Positions 31,316 to 39,151 of a stretch of DNA of 64,000 nucleotides are shown one piece after another. Each line of letters opens with the position of its first letter. The first letter of the stretch is position 1. This stretch comes from Bacteroidota bacterium (GTDB lineage Bacteria > Bacteroidota > Bacteroidia > AKYH767-A > OLB10): assembly GCA_016717325.1 (NCBI GenBank), contig JADKFV010000016.1, positions 61,825 through 125,824 of the forward strand, read 5' to 3'. The position numbers and the translations under genes were made by a program. The notes beneath the pieces are model-generated. The model had not been told where the DNA came from, did no database searches, and was given only the letters and a program-made list of their open reading frames with translations.

Positions 31316-32082
31316 ATGATATTGCATCACAAAATAGTTGGCACGGGCGAGCCGGTTTTTATTTTCCATGGTTTGTTTGGTTCGCTCGACAACTGGATGT
31401 CCTTTGCCCGAAGCCTTTCATCACATTCATTTCAATGTATACTTGTCGATTTGCGTAATCATGGACATTCGTTTCATGACGATGCTTTCAACTACGAAGT
31501 TATGTGTGATGATGTGCTTGAATTGATGCAATATTTGAAAATAGAAAATGCAAATATGTTAGGGCATAGTATGGGTGGCAAAGTAGTGATGCATCTTTGC
31601 GAAAAGAAAAGCGATGCCATAAAAAAATGGCAGTAGTTGATATTGCTCCACGTTACTACCCACCGCATCATTCCCAAATTTTCGATGCCATGCATTTGAT
31701 AGATTTCGATTTTGTAAAACACGTAAGGATGCCGAGCAAATTTTGAAAAATGAAATAGATGACATAGCCACATTGCAATTTATTTTAAAAAATATTTATT
31801 GGAAAACCGACATACAACTTGCATGGCGCTTCAACATTAATGCATTGGAAAAAAATATTGACTCCATTGGTACAGCTATCATCTATGATAGTATCTGTAA
31901 TACGCCCACCCTTTTTTATAAGAGGTGAAAAATCGAATTACATAAATGCTGATGATGGAAAAAGCATTGCTCAAAATGATTCGAATGCAAAAGTTGTAAC
32001 CATCGCAGAAGCAGGTCAGTGGGGGCATGCCGGGAAACCAAATGAGGGGTTGGATGTGGAAGTAGAATTTTTACGTGGATAA
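31316..32082 (+). CDS. Alpha/beta hydrolase, three frameshifts and a damaged catalytic His
   Basis: An alpha/beta-fold hydrolase (YbfF-like esterase type) of 255 residues after three single-base corrections: A7 at 31621-31627 should be A8, A4 at 31716-31719 should be A5, T6 at 31912-31917 should be T5. Visible: HGLFGSLDNW oxyanion loop, DLRNHGHS, nucleophile elbow GHSMGGKV (Ser near residue 94) and the Asp-bearing LFIRGEKSNYI. The catalytic His motif, normally GHWVHAE, reads GQWGHAG: the codon at 32017 is CAG, and several neighbouring codons are GGG. This looks like a cluster of substitutions to G, either low-quality sequence or decay. As written it cannot be active. Adjacent to the cargo gene at 27566. 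Confidence 0.78.
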
Positions 32083-32286
32083 AAAATAGAGGCATCAATA
32101 CATGCTTTTACATCTAATGCGTACAAAATGATTTTGCAATAATAGTTATGAATGCTATGTTCAACTGAATAAATTTAATTTTTTGCGCCACGTGATTTTT
32201 AAAAACCATACTTAGTTATATAATTTAGAAAAATTGAATATTCATATTATAAAAGTTGATAGATTCGCACACTAAATTTTAATACT

Positions 32287-32652
32287 ATGAATGATCGTAA
32301 AAAAATGAATATAGCCATTGCCGGGTATCATATGTTGCAAATAATGTGTGCTGCTGATAATGAATTTAATGCACACGAAGATGCCCTTATCCGTGAATAC
32401 CTTGCCGAAACTTTCCCGTTCGATTTGAATCTTGACCATGAGATGGAAACATTAAGTGCATTGCATCCTGATAACTATATGAAACACTTTACAGAATGCA
32501 TGAATGATTTTTATGCTGACTCTACTGAAAAGGAGCGCGCAAGGTTTTTCGACATGGTTGTAAAGTTGGCTGTGGCCGATAAAAAAATTACCCGCGAAGA
32601 AAACAACTTTGTAGATGCCCTTTACGATGCATGGGAACCATCGCGCGATTGA
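32287..32652 (+). CDS. TerB-like domain protein
   Basis: A 121-residue all-helical protein that resembles the tellurite-resistance TerB / DjlA N-terminal fold: QIMCAADNEFNAHEDALIREYL and LAVADKKITREENNFVDALY are two copies of the acidic D-x-E-x...E-x-x-x-I pattern typical of that fold. There is no signal peptide and no membrane helix, so it is cytoplasmic. The fold is linked to metal binding or membrane-stress complexes in other bacteria; the role here is unknown. A TAGATTCG box at 32260-32267 may be its -7 element. Confidence 0.65.
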   Translation: MNDRKKMNIAIAGYHMLQIMCAADNEFNAHEDALIREYLAETFPFDLNLDHEMETLSALHPDNYMKHFTECMNDFYADSTEKERARFFDMVVKLAVADKKITREENNFVDALYDAWEPSRD

Positions 32653-32714
32653 AGAGAAATTAATTTAACACCTTAAATTATTTTTAAGGAAATAATTTTT
32701 CCAAAAAACATATC

Positions 32715-33569
32715 ATGAGCAATCCCATCAGCAAACATTTTTCGAAGGGAATATGGCTCATGCTGCTTGCCACTTTTTCATTTTCGCTGATGAATATTTT
32801 TGCCAAACTATTGCATCGGCTGCCGGTAATGGAAATAGTTTTTTTTCGCTGCTTTATTTCTGTGTTGTTTTGCACCGCAGCATTGCTCAAAGAAAAAGTT
32901 TCGTTCAAAGGCACAAACTTCAAACCTCTTATTTCGCGGGGCTTAACAGGAACTACCGCATTGATATTATACTTCATCACCTTGCATAATATTCCTATGG
33001 GCACGGCAGTGACAATACAGTATATGTCTCCAATTTTTAGCGTGGTAATGGCGTATTTGTTTTTGAAACAAACAATAAACCGGTTGCAATGGCTTTGTTT
33101 TGTTGCCGCTTTTATTGGAGTTGCTCTCATAAAAGGTTTCGACAATTCTATACAACTAAATTATTTACTCATTGGCTTGTTGTCTTCTATGCTTTCGGCT
33201 GTATCGTACACACTTATTAGCATGATGAAAAAAACAGAACATCCCATGCTTGTAGTATTTTATTTTATGCTTATTGGCAGCATTGTTGGTTTTATAGGAA
33301 TGCTATTTCATTTCGAAAAACCAACATTAATGGAGTTTGTATATTTAATCCTTGTGGGCATTACTACACAACTGGGGCAAATAAATATGACACGCGCACT
33401 TCAAGCCGAAGCACTGGGCAAAGTGTCTATAGTTCAATACATCGGAATTGTGTTCGCTCTTATTTTCGGTGTTTTACTTTTCGGTGAAACTTACACCGTG
33501 TTGATGCTTTTTGGTATTGCTATAATTGCTGCAAGTGTGGTTACCAATGTACTACTTGCTAAGAGTTGA
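32715..33569 (+). CDS. DMT-superfamily transporter, EamA family
   Basis: A 284-residue inner membrane protein with about ten helices in two EamA repeats. The first repeat begins GIWLMLLATFSFSLMNIFAKLL and has VFFRCFISVLFCTAAL and NIPMGTAVTIQYMSPIF; the second has LIGLLSSMLSAVSYTLISMM, TTQLGQINMTRALQAE and SIVQYIGIVFALIFGVLLFGE. These proteins export or import metabolites such as amino acids or nucleotide precursors; the substrate cannot be deduced. Its stop codon is followed after one base by the 20-bp tandem repeat, so the repeat lies in the 3' untranslated region. Confidence 0.9.
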   Translation: MSNPISKHFSKGIWLMLLATFSFSLMNIFAKLLHRLPVMEIVFFRCFISVLFCTAALLKEKVSFKGTNFKPLISRGLTGTTALILYFITLHNIPMGTAVTIQYMSPIFSVVMAYLFLKQTINRLQWLCFVAAFIGVALIKGFDNSIQLNYLLIGLLSSMLSAVSYTLISMMKKTEHPMLVVFYFMLIGSIVGFIGMLFHFEKPTLMEFVYLILVGITTQLGQINMTRALQAEALGKVSIVQYIGIVFALIFGVLLFGETYTVLMLFGIAIIAASVVTNVLLAKS

Positions 33570-33570
33570 G

Positions 33571-33670
33571 GATTGTCATTGGGCATTTTGGATTGTCATT
33601 GGTCATTTTGGATTGTCATTGGTCATTTTGGATTGTCATTGGTCATTTTGGATTGTCATTGGTCATTTTG
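33571..33670. repeat. Tandem repeat of a 20-bp unit, five copies
   Basis: Five head-to-tail copies of GATTGTCATTGGTCATTTTG fill 33571-33670; the first copy differs by one base (GGGCAT for GGTCAT) and the rest are identical. A degenerate further copy lies at 33727-33745. There are no spacers, so it is a minisatellite and not a CRISPR array. Confidence 0.95.
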
Positions 33671-33674
33671 AACC

Positions 33675-33710
33675 CCGACACTTCGGTCGGGATGCCGACC
33701 AAAGTGTCGG
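33675..33710. repeat. Palindromic hairpin element
   Basis: CCGACACTTCGGTCGG, loop GATG and CCGACCAAAGTGTCGG form a 16-bp stem with one mismatch. It is GC-rich compared with its surroundings and lies between the minisatellite and the fold-back repeat. It looks like a dispersed REP-like palindrome and could also terminate the DMT transcript. Confidence 0.7.
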
Positions 33711-33764
33711 CACACTGGTCATTGAGGATTGTCATTGGTCATTGGTGTTAGCACAATTGTCATG

Positions 33765-33904
33765 CTGAGGAACGAAGCATCTCTGCTGCGTAAGCAATAT
33801 GATGCGAAAGCAACAATTCGCGAAAGCAACAATTCGCGAAAGCAATTAATAACGGATGTTTTATCAGGCGCCATCCATACTGGCAGAGATGCTTCGTTCC
33901 TCAG
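33765..33904. repeat. Fold-back element with 22-bp perfect inverted repeats
   Basis: The left arm CTGAGGAACGAAGCATCTCTGC (33765-33786) is the exact reverse complement of the right arm at 33883-33904. The 96-base interior contains a direct repeat of 16 bases (GCGAAAGCAACAATTC twice, then a partial third copy) and no ORF of note. The arms match a type of dispersed intergenic repeat that I recall from Bacteroidota. It is probably a non-autonomous, MITE-like or REP-like element. Confidence 0.75.
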
Positions 33905-34140
33905 TATTGCAAATGCACCAAAGTTGCAAAGTGTATAAAGACCTTTTAGAATTTCATTCTAAATAATTATCAAAGCTTAGATTTGGTCAATAGTTCTAAA
34001 GTCCCCATTTCCATTGTGCGCCAGCCATTGTCTGTGTCCTCACAAACAATCCATTGCATTTTAATCTTAATTTACAATTTCCACTCCCGCATTTTTAATT
34101 TTCAATTCTTAATTTCTGGTTCTAATTTAATTTCCAAAAA

Positions 34141-34857
34141 TTATTTCAAATGAAAAATATCTTCAACACCAATGTAACGTTCAGCCGTAAAGCCTTCGGC
34201 ATAGTTCACTCCTATTTGGCGGCCCAGTTCTGCATTGCGGGCTTTTACAGCATTTAAAAATTCGGGTGACGAAATATATGTGTCGGGCTCGCCACTATTG
34301 GGGTCGTGAAATTGTGTTTTGTATGCACGTATGCTTTCCATTTTACGTTCCATTTCGGCACTTATGTCCACCACAAAATGCGGGTTTATATGTCTGTCCT
34401 GAATGTAATGGTACACAGTTGCGGGTCGCCATGCTTTTTGTGCCACACCATCAAGCATTGTTTCTATTTTCATAAGGCCGCTTAGGAAACATGCATCGGA
34501 AGCCAGTTTTGACGAACGTCCATGATCGGGGTGGCGGTCATACACAGCATTGCAAATAACAATTTGTGGTTGATACTTGCGAATGTATTTTATGATAATC
34601 CTTTTGTTGGATTCATTATTTTCGAAAAACCCATCGGCCATTTCTGCATTCTCGCGCACATTCACACCAAGTATTTTTGCTGCGGCATTCGCTTCATCAT
34701 ATCGTGTTTGTGCTGTACCTCTCGTTCCAAGTTCGCCTTGGGTAAGGTCGAGTATTCCAACTTTTTTTCCGGCATTAATACTTTTAATTATCACACCGGC
34801 ACAACTTAATTCTACATCATCGGGATGTACACCAATCGCAAGTAAATCTAATTTCAT
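34141..34857 (-). CDS. bshB1: Bacillithiol biosynthesis deacetylase BshB1
   Basis: BshB1 is a zinc-dependent N-acetylglucosaminyl-malate deacetylase that makes the amine onto which Cys is added in bacillithiol synthesis. The 238-residue length is typical. The PIG-L/LmbE-family metal motif is GVHPDDVELSCAG (residues 8-20), followed by DLTQGELGTRGT, NAVYDRHPDHGRSS with the third metal-binding His, and the Bacteroidota end GVNYAEGFTAERYIGVEDIF. It shows that this organism probably uses bacillithiol as a low-molecular-weight thiol. No other bsh gene is in the window. Confidence 0.93.
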   Translation of the reverse strand: MKLDLLAIGVHPDDVELSCAGVIIKSINAGKKVGILDLTQGELGTRGTAQTRYDEANAAAKILGVNVRENAEMADGFFENNESNKRIIIKYIRKYQPQIVICNAVYDRHPDHGRSSKLASDACFLSGLMKIETMLDGVAQKAWRPATVYHYIQDRHINPHFVVDISAEMERKMESIRAYKTQFHDPNSGEPDTYISSPEFLNAVKARNAELGRQIGVNYAEGFTAERYIGVEDIFHLK

Positions 34858-34970
34858 ATTTTATTTTTCTATTGAAGAATTCTTTATTAAAAACACATAT
34901 ACCGAAAAAGCGGAATTTCTATTATTTTTATTTTGATAATTACATCCATATATTTTTCGATACAAATTAC

Positions 34971-35060
34971 GTTGAACCCTTTCAGGGTTCTTTTGATAGT
35001 TGCACTTTAGGTCCACAGGTTTTACCTGTGGTTATTCAAGTTGAACCCTTTCAGGGTTCG
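34971..35060. repeat. Composite palindromic repeat (GAACCCTTTCAGGGTTC twice)
   Basis: Two copies of the palindrome GAACCCT-TTC-AGGGTTC (34974-34990 and 35043-35059), each preceded by GTT or AGTT, flank a third hairpin CCACAGGT-TTT-ACCTGTGG (35013-35031). The arrangement hairpin A, hairpin B, hairpin A in the same orientation indicates a composite repeat. It lies between the divergent bshB1 and the 35.3-kb cargo gene. Similar elements occur in many Bacteroidota; mobility or regulatory effects are untested. Confidence 0.8.
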
Positions 35061-35105
35061 AGGCAACTTGTATAATGATTAAACTTATAAGTGAGATAAT
35101 TTTTC

Positions 35106-35245
35106 TAGTTCAACTATTATAACCAACCAGCTCTAGAATCAAATACCTCAATAACCAACTAACACAACAACCTAACAACTCAATAACGAAATAACATAAT
35201 AACAAAATAACTCAACAACCTATTTACAAAACAACCAATAACATT
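35106..35245. repeat. G-poor low-complexity tract upstream of the 35.3-kb cargo gene
   Basis: About 140 bases built from imperfect AATAAC/CAACAACC/CTAACAAC units, with almost no G on the plus strand. It sits directly before the probable promoter (TATCTTCG near 35246) of the secreted protein gene. No ORF is present. Confidence 0.55.
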
Positions 35246-35272
35246 ATCTTCGCAAAGTTAAATTTTATCATC

Positions 35273-36910
35273 ATGCTAAAAATTATATTCATCAATACTT
35301 TTTTGTTCGTTGCAATTGTTGCTAATGGACAAAATACATTTCAAAAAATATACGAAAATAGTTTGGGTGATGCACAGTGTTTCGGCTCATTCCAAACCAA
35401 CGATGATGGTTACATTTTTACAGGTGTAGCCCAAGCCCCTTCGTATAAAATATACATGACCAAAACCGATTGCGAAGGAAACATTTTGTGGAGCAACTCT
35501 TACAATCCAAGCTCAACAGTTGGCAATATTTCGCATCGTGTAATTGAAACATCCGACCATGGTTATTTACTTGCTGCATCAATTGGACAATTTGGTTCGT
35601 ATAATATTATGGTTGTAAAAACTAATCAGGCGGGAGCAACAGAGTGGCACAAAGTGATTCAAGGTTCGAAGGACGATATGGTGAATGCAGTGATAGAAAC
35701 ACAGGACCATCATTATGTATTAGCCGGTTACACTGCATCCTGGGGACAAGAGGCCAATAGTCCATCCGGCTATCGCGATGTATATGTTGCAAAGTTAGAT
35801 ACCGGTGGCAATATGATTTGGGCAAAAACATATGGTACCGATGAAACAGTAGACGAAGCATTTGACATAGCGGAATCGACTAATGGTGGTTATGCAGTAA
35901 CAGGAAGGTACATTGAGCAAGGCACATTTTTTTGCATGTTGCTAAAAACAGATACAGCCGGAAATATGGAATACATTCGTGCTTATGGCGATACCAATCA
36001 GCACACTGTTGGATATGGAATTGTTGCACTTGCCAATGGCGGATTTGCAATCACTGGTTCTACTACATTAACAAAAACAAGTTATCAGGATTATGGCGAT
36101 GAATTTATTTTTAGAATAAATGCCCTGGGCGATACTTTATGGTGCCACAGTTATCACGGAACCAATATAGATGGCAGCGAAACAGGTTCTTCCATTGTAG
36201 ATATTCAGGGACAAGGATTTGCCATTGCTGTTCCTACATTTTCATATCCATCAACAGGTTTTGTACCCAACAAGCATGTTATTTTACGAACGGATATAAA
36301 TGGAAATATGACTATGGTTCGCGGTTACAACACAGGAAGTTCGCATTATAATTATTTGACAAAAACGGGAGATTTGCTGGGTTACATCATGTCGGGTTTT
36401 TCAAATAATTACACCACACCGTTTGCTAATAATTTGTTGCGTATGAATAATAATTTTGAAACCGGTTGCAACGAAACCAATTTATTGAGTTTAACAGTTC
36501 AAGAAAATCCTCCGGTAAAAATACGTATACCTCCGGTTGTAATTGCTTCGGGTAATAATGTGATGAACAATACTATTCAGGGTTTGCTGCCTTATAGCAT
36601 ACAGGTTTTGTGTGAAAACATAATGGACAGTTGCACAACCGCAGCATCTATAACACAATTTATTGCAGACGAAAATAATTGGATGCAGGTTTTTTACAAT
36701 AGCGAGGCACAACAATTAATAGTGAATCATAACTCAGCTCAAAGCAATTTTAGTTTCAATATTATTGACATGAGTGGGCGCAATATTGAAAGCGGGGTGT
36801 TGCAAAACAATACCATCAACTTGCCTTCTAATATACATGGAATACATATTGTGCAGATCTATAACAAAACTGATATGCACACTTTTAAAATATTTTTGCC
36901 TAACAAATAA
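35273..36910 (+). CDS. Secreted beta-propeller-like protein with T9SS type A sorting domain
   Basis: A 545-residue extracellular protein. Signal peptide MLKIIFINTFLFVAIVANGQ. Residues 22-370 hold about seven repeats of roughly 50 residues with the pattern DDGYIFTG...K-D-x-x-GN-x-x-W-x-x-x-Y (for example TDCEGNILWSNSY, TNQAGATEWHKVI, LDTGGNMIWAKTYG, TDTAGNMEYIRAYG), which suggests a beta-propeller. The end is a degenerate type A sorting domain (FNIIDMSGRNIESG; LPSNIHGIHIVQIYN; TFKIFLPNK). No catalytic site is seen. It is similar in repeat type to the N-terminal part of the CHU_C protein at 8870-11354. Confidence 0.83.
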   Translation: MLKIIFINTFLFVAIVANGQNTFQKIYENSLGDAQCFGSFQTNDDGYIFTGVAQAPSYKIYMTKTDCEGNILWSNSYNPSSTVGNISHRVIETSDHGYLLAASIGQFGSYNIMVVKTNQAGATEWHKVIQGSKDDMVNAVIETQDHHYVLAGYTASWGQEANSPSGYRDVYVAKLDTGGNMIWAKTYGTDETVDEAFDIAESTNGGYAVTGRYIEQGTFFCMLLKTDTAGNMEYIRAYGDTNQHTVGYGIVALANGGFAITGSTTLTKTSYQDYGDEFIFRINALGDTLWCHSYHGTNIDGSETGSSIVDIQGQGFAIAVPTFSYPSTGFVPNKHVILRTDINGNMTMVRGYNTGSSHYNYLTKTGDLLGYIMSGFSNNYTTPFANNLLRMNNNFETGCNETNLLSLTVQENPPVKIRIPPVVIASGNNVMNNTIQGLLPYSIQVLCENIMDSCTTAASITQFIADENNWMQVFYNSEAQQLIVNHNSAQSNFSFNIIDMSGRNIESGVLQNNTINLPSNIHGIHIVQIYNKTDMHTFKIFLPNK

Positions 36911-36916
36911 AATCAA

Positions 36917-37603
36917 TCAACTGCCTATAGCAATCTGGCAACCACTGTGATGCGGCTGTTGATTGGTGATATATAAATCGACAAACATTTTTACACGGGC
37001 AAAATATTCGCGCAGCGATGTCTTTAATCCTTGTTCGGCCGTTACATCTTTTGCATTGAATGCAATGGCATTTATGTTATGATGTTGGGCAATAAACAAT
37101 GCCCGTTCGTTTTGAAATTGCTGAGAAATAATTGTAAAGTTGGTTTGGCCAAAAATATCGCGACAGCGCAACACGGAATCTAAAGTACGTAACCCTGCAT
37201 AGTCTGAAATAATTACCGAATCGGGCACACCGCGTTTTACAAGTGCAGCACGCATTTGTGCCGGCTCGTTATAACTCAATGTACGATTATCGCCACTAAC
37301 AACTATGTACGAAATTTTTCCACTTGCATATAATTGCCACGCTGCGTCCATTCTATTTTCGAAAAAAGGATTTGCAATACCTCTGCCCAAGCTGTGTGAG
37401 GTGCCCGGTAACAATGCTACTTTATTGTAAGGAATAATTTGCGACTGATTATAAATAAAAGACTGTGTGGATTGAATAGTAATGTAATTGCAAATGATTA
37501 AAGAGCATACAGAAAACAACATGATTAAAATAAAGAAACGCCAAAAAGAAAACATTCGCAATGAGTTAATCAGGCGATTACGAAAAAAAACTAAATGCAA
37601 CAT
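36917..37603 (-). CDS. SanA/YdcF-like (DUF218) membrane protein
   Basis: A 228-residue protein from the ATG at 37603 with one N-terminal membrane helix (about residues 19-42, WRFFILIMLFSVCSLIICNY) and a periplasmic DUF218 domain: VALLPGTSHSLGRGI, ISYIVVSGDNRTLSYNEP, GVPDSVIISDYAGLRTLDSV and SQQFQNERALFIAQHH. This is the SanA branch, linked in enterobacteria to envelope permeability and vancomycin exclusion. The start lies 26 bases inside rsmD, so the two are translationally coupled. The longer start at 37627 would add eight residues without family match. Confidence 0.85.
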   Translation of the reverse strand: MLHLVFFRNRLINSLRMFSFWRFFILIMLFSVCSLIICNYITIQSTQSFIYNQSQIIPYNKVALLPGTSHSLGRGIANPFFENRMDAAWQLYASGKISYIVVSGDNRTLSYNEPAQMRAALVKRGVPDSVIISDYAGLRTLDSVLRCRDIFGQTNFTIISQQFQNERALFIAQHHNINAIAFNAKDVTAEQGLKTSLREYFARVKMFVDLYITNQQPHHSGCQIAIGS

Positions 37604-38108
37604 GACCGTATTTACGTGTGCTTTCATAATGTGGTAAATGCAACATCGATTCCTTTTCCGAATGTTCTAAAATCAATTTCCCATCGGTGGTTAGCAATTG
37701 GTTGCTAAAAACTAACGAAACAATTTCACTTTTATTTTCTAAAGTATAAGGAGGGTCGGCAAAAATAATATCGAATTTACCGGTGCATGCATCAAGAAAC
37801 TTAAATACATCTTTTCGCACAATCTGTGTGTTATCGAAATGCAAATCGTTTACGGTTTTGAAAATGAATTTATAACATTCTTCGTGTATATCGACAGAAC
37901 AAACGTGCTTGGCTCCACGCGATAAAAATTCGTAGGTAATATTGCCTGTACCGGCAAATAAATCAAGTACGCTCACATCTTCAAAATCAAATTGATTAGC
38001 AAGAATATTGAACAGACCCGTTTTGGCAAAGTCGGTAGTAGGCCTTACCGGTAGCGATGCAGGGGCGTTAATTACTTTTGATTTATATAATCCGCTAATT
38101 ATACGCAC
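37578..38108 (-). CDS. rsmD: 16S rRNA (guanine(966)-N(2))-methyltransferase RsmD
   Basis: RsmD methylates G966 of 16S rRNA in the 30S subunit. The 176-residue protein starts MRIISGLYKSKVINAP, has VRPTTDFAKTGLFNIL, the SAM-binding motif DLFAGTGN (about residues 49-56) and the catalytic DPPY (near residue 117). It overlaps the upstream DUF3822 gene by ten bases and the downstream SanA-like gene by 26 bases. DUF3822-rsmD is a recurrent Bacteroidota gene order. Confidence 0.93.
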   Translation of the reverse strand: MRIISGLYKSKVINAPASLPVRPTTDFAKTGLFNILANQFDFEDVSVLDLFAGTGNITYEFLSRGAKHVCSVDIHEECYKFIFKTVNDLHFDNTQIVRKDVFKFLDACTGKFDIIFADPPYTLENKSEIVSLVFSNQLLTTDGKLILEHSEKESMLHLPHYESTRKYGHVAFSFFS

Positions 38109-38977
38109 AAACTCAAATCGAAAATAACCGGAAAATAATGGGCAGGCACGGAATTGAAATGAAATGAAAAAATATGATTCGAGGTACGGTCTACAAATTT
38201 AATATCGCGCAAATATTTGCTCAATATATTTCGCATGTCAAGTTGCTTTAAGCCATGCTGCGATAATTCTGTTTTCAACGTGTAGGTATCCAGTTTCAAT
38301 TGCTCTATTACGTTCATCATAAAGTACATTATATCGTCCTCGTTGAAATACTGAAACGTATTGTAAAATATCATTTTCCCATTTTGTATTACACATACAT
38401 TCACGGTCTTGTTTAATATGTTTACAAACATATAATTATCGGGGCGGTCCTTGTACTTCAACAGCAAACTGGTAAGCCATCCGCTGATATAGTGACAAAC
38501 ATGTGCAGTAGGGAAATTATTTTTTATAAAATATGACAGGGCACTATCAACACTGTAAAGGTTAACAAAATCGGCATACTTTATTTTTTCGAAGAACAAA
38601 TCTTCGTGGCCCATCCTGTCAAAATTCAAATCGAAATAGCTCTGCGCATTTTGCTCATCGAAAAAAGCTTGTGGTATAAACAAATTTTTGCGCGATTCTG
38701 CGGCCAATACTACTTGCTTGTAAGATTTATCTTTAAGGTATTTTTCTTCGCCAATTATTTTGGTTACAAAACTCAATGTTTCGTTTAACGATTTCGCAAA
38801 CGACAAATCGTAATATTTAAAACCCACAAAACGGTTGCTTTCATTCTCAAGCATAGCAAAACAAAAGCTATCCTGCGCTATATAAAAGAAAAGGCTATAA
38901 TTGGAAGCTTGAATCTTATTATCCAATACATCGCCAATTTCAAATTCAGGCTTTAGTTTTTCAGATATTAGTGGCAT
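38099..38977 (-). CDS. DUF3822 family protein
   Basis: A 292-residue cytoplasmic protein matching the DUF3822 family in size and in its position directly before rsmD. The sequence pattern (residues 20-40 YSLFFYIAQDSFCFAMLENE; central DRPDNYMFVNILNKTVNVCVIQNG; end FHFNSVPAHYFPVIFDLSLCV) is consistent with an actin-like ATPase fold, which is an inference. No function is known. It is the first gene of a three-gene overlapping operon with rsmD and the SanA-like gene. Confidence 0.8.
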   Translation of the reverse strand: MPLISEKLKPEFEIGDVLDNKIQASNYSLFFYIAQDSFCFAMLENESNRFVGFKYYDLSFAKSLNETLSFVTKIIGEEKYLKDKSYKQVVLAAESRKNLFIPQAFFDEQNAQSYFDLNFDRMGHEDLFFEKIKYADFVNLYSVDSALSYFIKNNFPTAHVCHYISGWLTSLLLKYKDRPDNYMFVNILNKTVNVCVIQNGKMIFYNTFQYFNEDDIMYFMMNVIEQLKLDTYTLKTELSQHGLKQLDMRNILSKYLRDIKFVDRTSNHIFSFHFNSVPAHYFPVIFDLSLCV

Positions 38978-39151
38978 ACAGTTTCAAAAAAAATTAAGTA
39001 CCCGAAATTACATAAATTATTTTTAACAAGGGAAATATATTTTTTTGTAATACAAGGATGAAACGTTGCGTAAAAAAATCCGGTAAAAAGTCGGGATATT
39101 ATAACCGGACAAAGAGAAAATTAAGTGAGAAAATACTTAACCTGAATAATA

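Noticed and set aside
33571..33670. CRISPR array
   Set aside because: The 20-bp units are directly adjacent with no spacers, and no cas genes are in the window.
33526..33938. Short plus-strand ORFs through the repeat region
   Set aside because: They are created by the 20-bp tandem repeat and the fold-back element and have repetitive, low-complexity translations.
39055..39120. Small Lys-rich ORF (plus strand, MKRCVKKSGKKSGYYNRTK)
   Set aside because: It is short, has no promoter or family match, and lies in the gap after the lipoprotein gene.
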